Below are positions 63,272 to 64,000 of a stretch of DNA of 64,000 nt, one piece after another. Position numbers and translations under genes: made by a program. How positions within the stretch are numbered: position 1 is the stretch's first letter; each line of letters opens with the position of its first letter. Source of the DNA: Petroclostridium xylanilyticum. GTDB lineage: Bacteria > Bacillota > Clostridia > SK-Y3. The stretch lies in the NCBI RefSeq assembly GCF_002252565.1, contig NZ_NPML01000012.1, positions 1-64,000 of the forward strand. Reading direction: 5' to 3'. The notes under the pieces are model-generated. The model had not been told where the DNA came from. It worked only from the letters and a program-made list of their open reading frames with translations, and did not search any database.

Positions 63272-64000
63272 CTATTCTTTTTTAAATATATACTTATCTT
63301 TATCTTCCATATAAGCTGTTCCAAACAATCTGCCGTCTTTTGCAAATAATTGCACATCTCCGTTTGCCTGCTTCTGTATATTTAAAGGAAATACAGATAA
63401 ATCATCTTTCATCCCCATGATAATATAAGTATCCCATACTTCTTTATTAATTTTAGCTTTCTCACCATCGGATACAGGCCGGAGATATAATATCTTCTCA
63501 TTTCTCGCAATCCCCCGTACTCCTCCGGTGAGTGCCCAGTCACTGGAACTCACATTGTGTATATGGTCACGGAAATAGTAGTTCTGTTCTATATAAGAAG
63601 ATTTTGTATTAAATATGATTACACTTTTCTTTCCCTCCAAAAAGCCGGGATCTTTTACAGCAGCAATTATGTTAGCAGACATCTTTTGATCCGCTTCACT
63701 TACATTTTTGTAATCTGTAATTTCCGAAACATTTACTACAAGAAACACAAAAGTTGCAATAAATACTCCCAGCCCTTTTAAAAGGGTACCTATTTTTCCT
63801 CTGAAGAAAATTCCCAATACTCCATCTATTATCAAGGCCAATCCGATAAAGGAAGTAAAGGCATTACGAATACAAATCCATACAAGTTCCAATAGAAAAT
63901 TAGGACCAAAAGGGACCCAAAATAGTACAAAACCAACAACGATTTTGAAAATATTGATTTTTATACTGCCAATATTTTTATCTTTATATGCAAATACCGC
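63272..64000 (-). CDS. Membrane protein, N-terminus beyond the window
   Basis: The frame is open from 63272 to the very end of the window (242 residues visible) without a stop. The TTG at 63890 that would make a 206-residue protein has no ribosome site, so the gene continues to the right. Visible are three hydrophobic spans (IFKIVVGFVLFWVPFG, FTSFIGLALIIDGVLGIFF, GLGVFIATFVFLVVN). A soluble C-terminal domain of about 140 residues follows, with SSDWALTGGVRGIARNEKI. I do not recognise the family. It is read toward murJ, with a repeat-containing gap between. Confidence 0.7.
   Translation of the reverse strand, partial: AVFAYKDKNIGSIKINIFKIVVGFVLFWVPFGPNFLLELVWICIRNAFTSFIGLALIIDGVLGIFFRGKIGTLLKGLGVFIATFVFLVVNVSEITDYKNVSEADQKMSANIIAAVKDPGFLEGKKSVIIFNTKSSYIEQNYYFRDHIHNVSSSDWALTGGVRGIARNEKILYLRPVSDGEKAKINKEVWDTYIIMGMKDDLSVFPLNIQKQANGDVQLFAKDGRLFGTAYMEDKDKYIFKKE

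Overview
The window is a 64-kb stretch of a low-GC Firmicute chromosome, most likely an anaerobic member of the class Clostridia. The signs are strong AGGAGG ribosome sites, a ctsR-mcsA-mcsB-clpC operon, T-box and fluoride riboswitches, an S-layer or cell-wall type pyruvyltransferase (CsaB), GH65 phosphorylase metabolism, iron alcohol dehydrogenase and many short palindromic intergenic repeats. No rRNA, tRNA or CRISPR array was seen. The species cannot be named from the sequence alone.

Layout. (1) 1-4420 is the integrase end of an integrative element sitting at the 3' end of guaA: an HTH remnant, an HNH-type nuclease, three XRE regulators around a divergent switch with repeated 16-bp operators, two unknown genes and a tyrosine recombinase. 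(2) 4421-17829 is housekeeping: guaA, a B12-binding radical SAM enzyme, ilvE, pepF, a YkuS-like protein, ogt, an acyl-CoA ligase behind a T-box leader, and a beta-phosphoglucomutase next to a GH65 disaccharide phosphorylase. (3) 18143-33988 holds two arginine units, argC-argB and argD-carA-carB-argF. Each starts with an ArgR-type box built into a promoter of 17-bp spacing. Between them lies the oppositely oriented ctsR-mcsA-mcsB-clpC protein quality-control operon with a canonical CtsR operator. (4) 33989-35225 is non-coding: two tandem ~375-bp elements with TGT...ACA inverted ends and phased 15-bp motifs, then a further motif array. (5) 35226-45264 has a 5'-truncated gene, a cation:proton antiporter behind a fluoride riboswitch, a MITE-like element, a SWIM/SNF2 helicase, a radical SAM/partner DNA-repair pair, an iron alcohol dehydrogenase and YjbQ. 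(6) 45507-51569 is a hexuronate module: an SDR fructuronate reductase candidate, uxuA, a XylR-like ROK repressor with a palindromic operator at the uxuA promoter, and two MFS transporters. (7) 51747-64000 is a cell-surface glycan cluster: csaB, two glycosyltransferases, a phosphodiester glycosidase, two DUF4330 proteins, an O-antigen ligase-like polymerase, murJ and membrane proteins; the last gene runs off the right edge.

At least five families of intergenic repeats are scattered through the window. One has been read into the C-termini of two unrelated proteins (ArgD and the polymerase), giving both the same tail. The observations I find most worth checking are the T-box in front of an acyl-CoA ligase, the transposon-end-like arrays at 34-35 kb, the fluoride-switch antiporter and a three-copy two-hairpin repeat with compensatory base changes. 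Many start codons below differ from the longest ORF because a Shine-Dalgarno site decides them; each case is stated.
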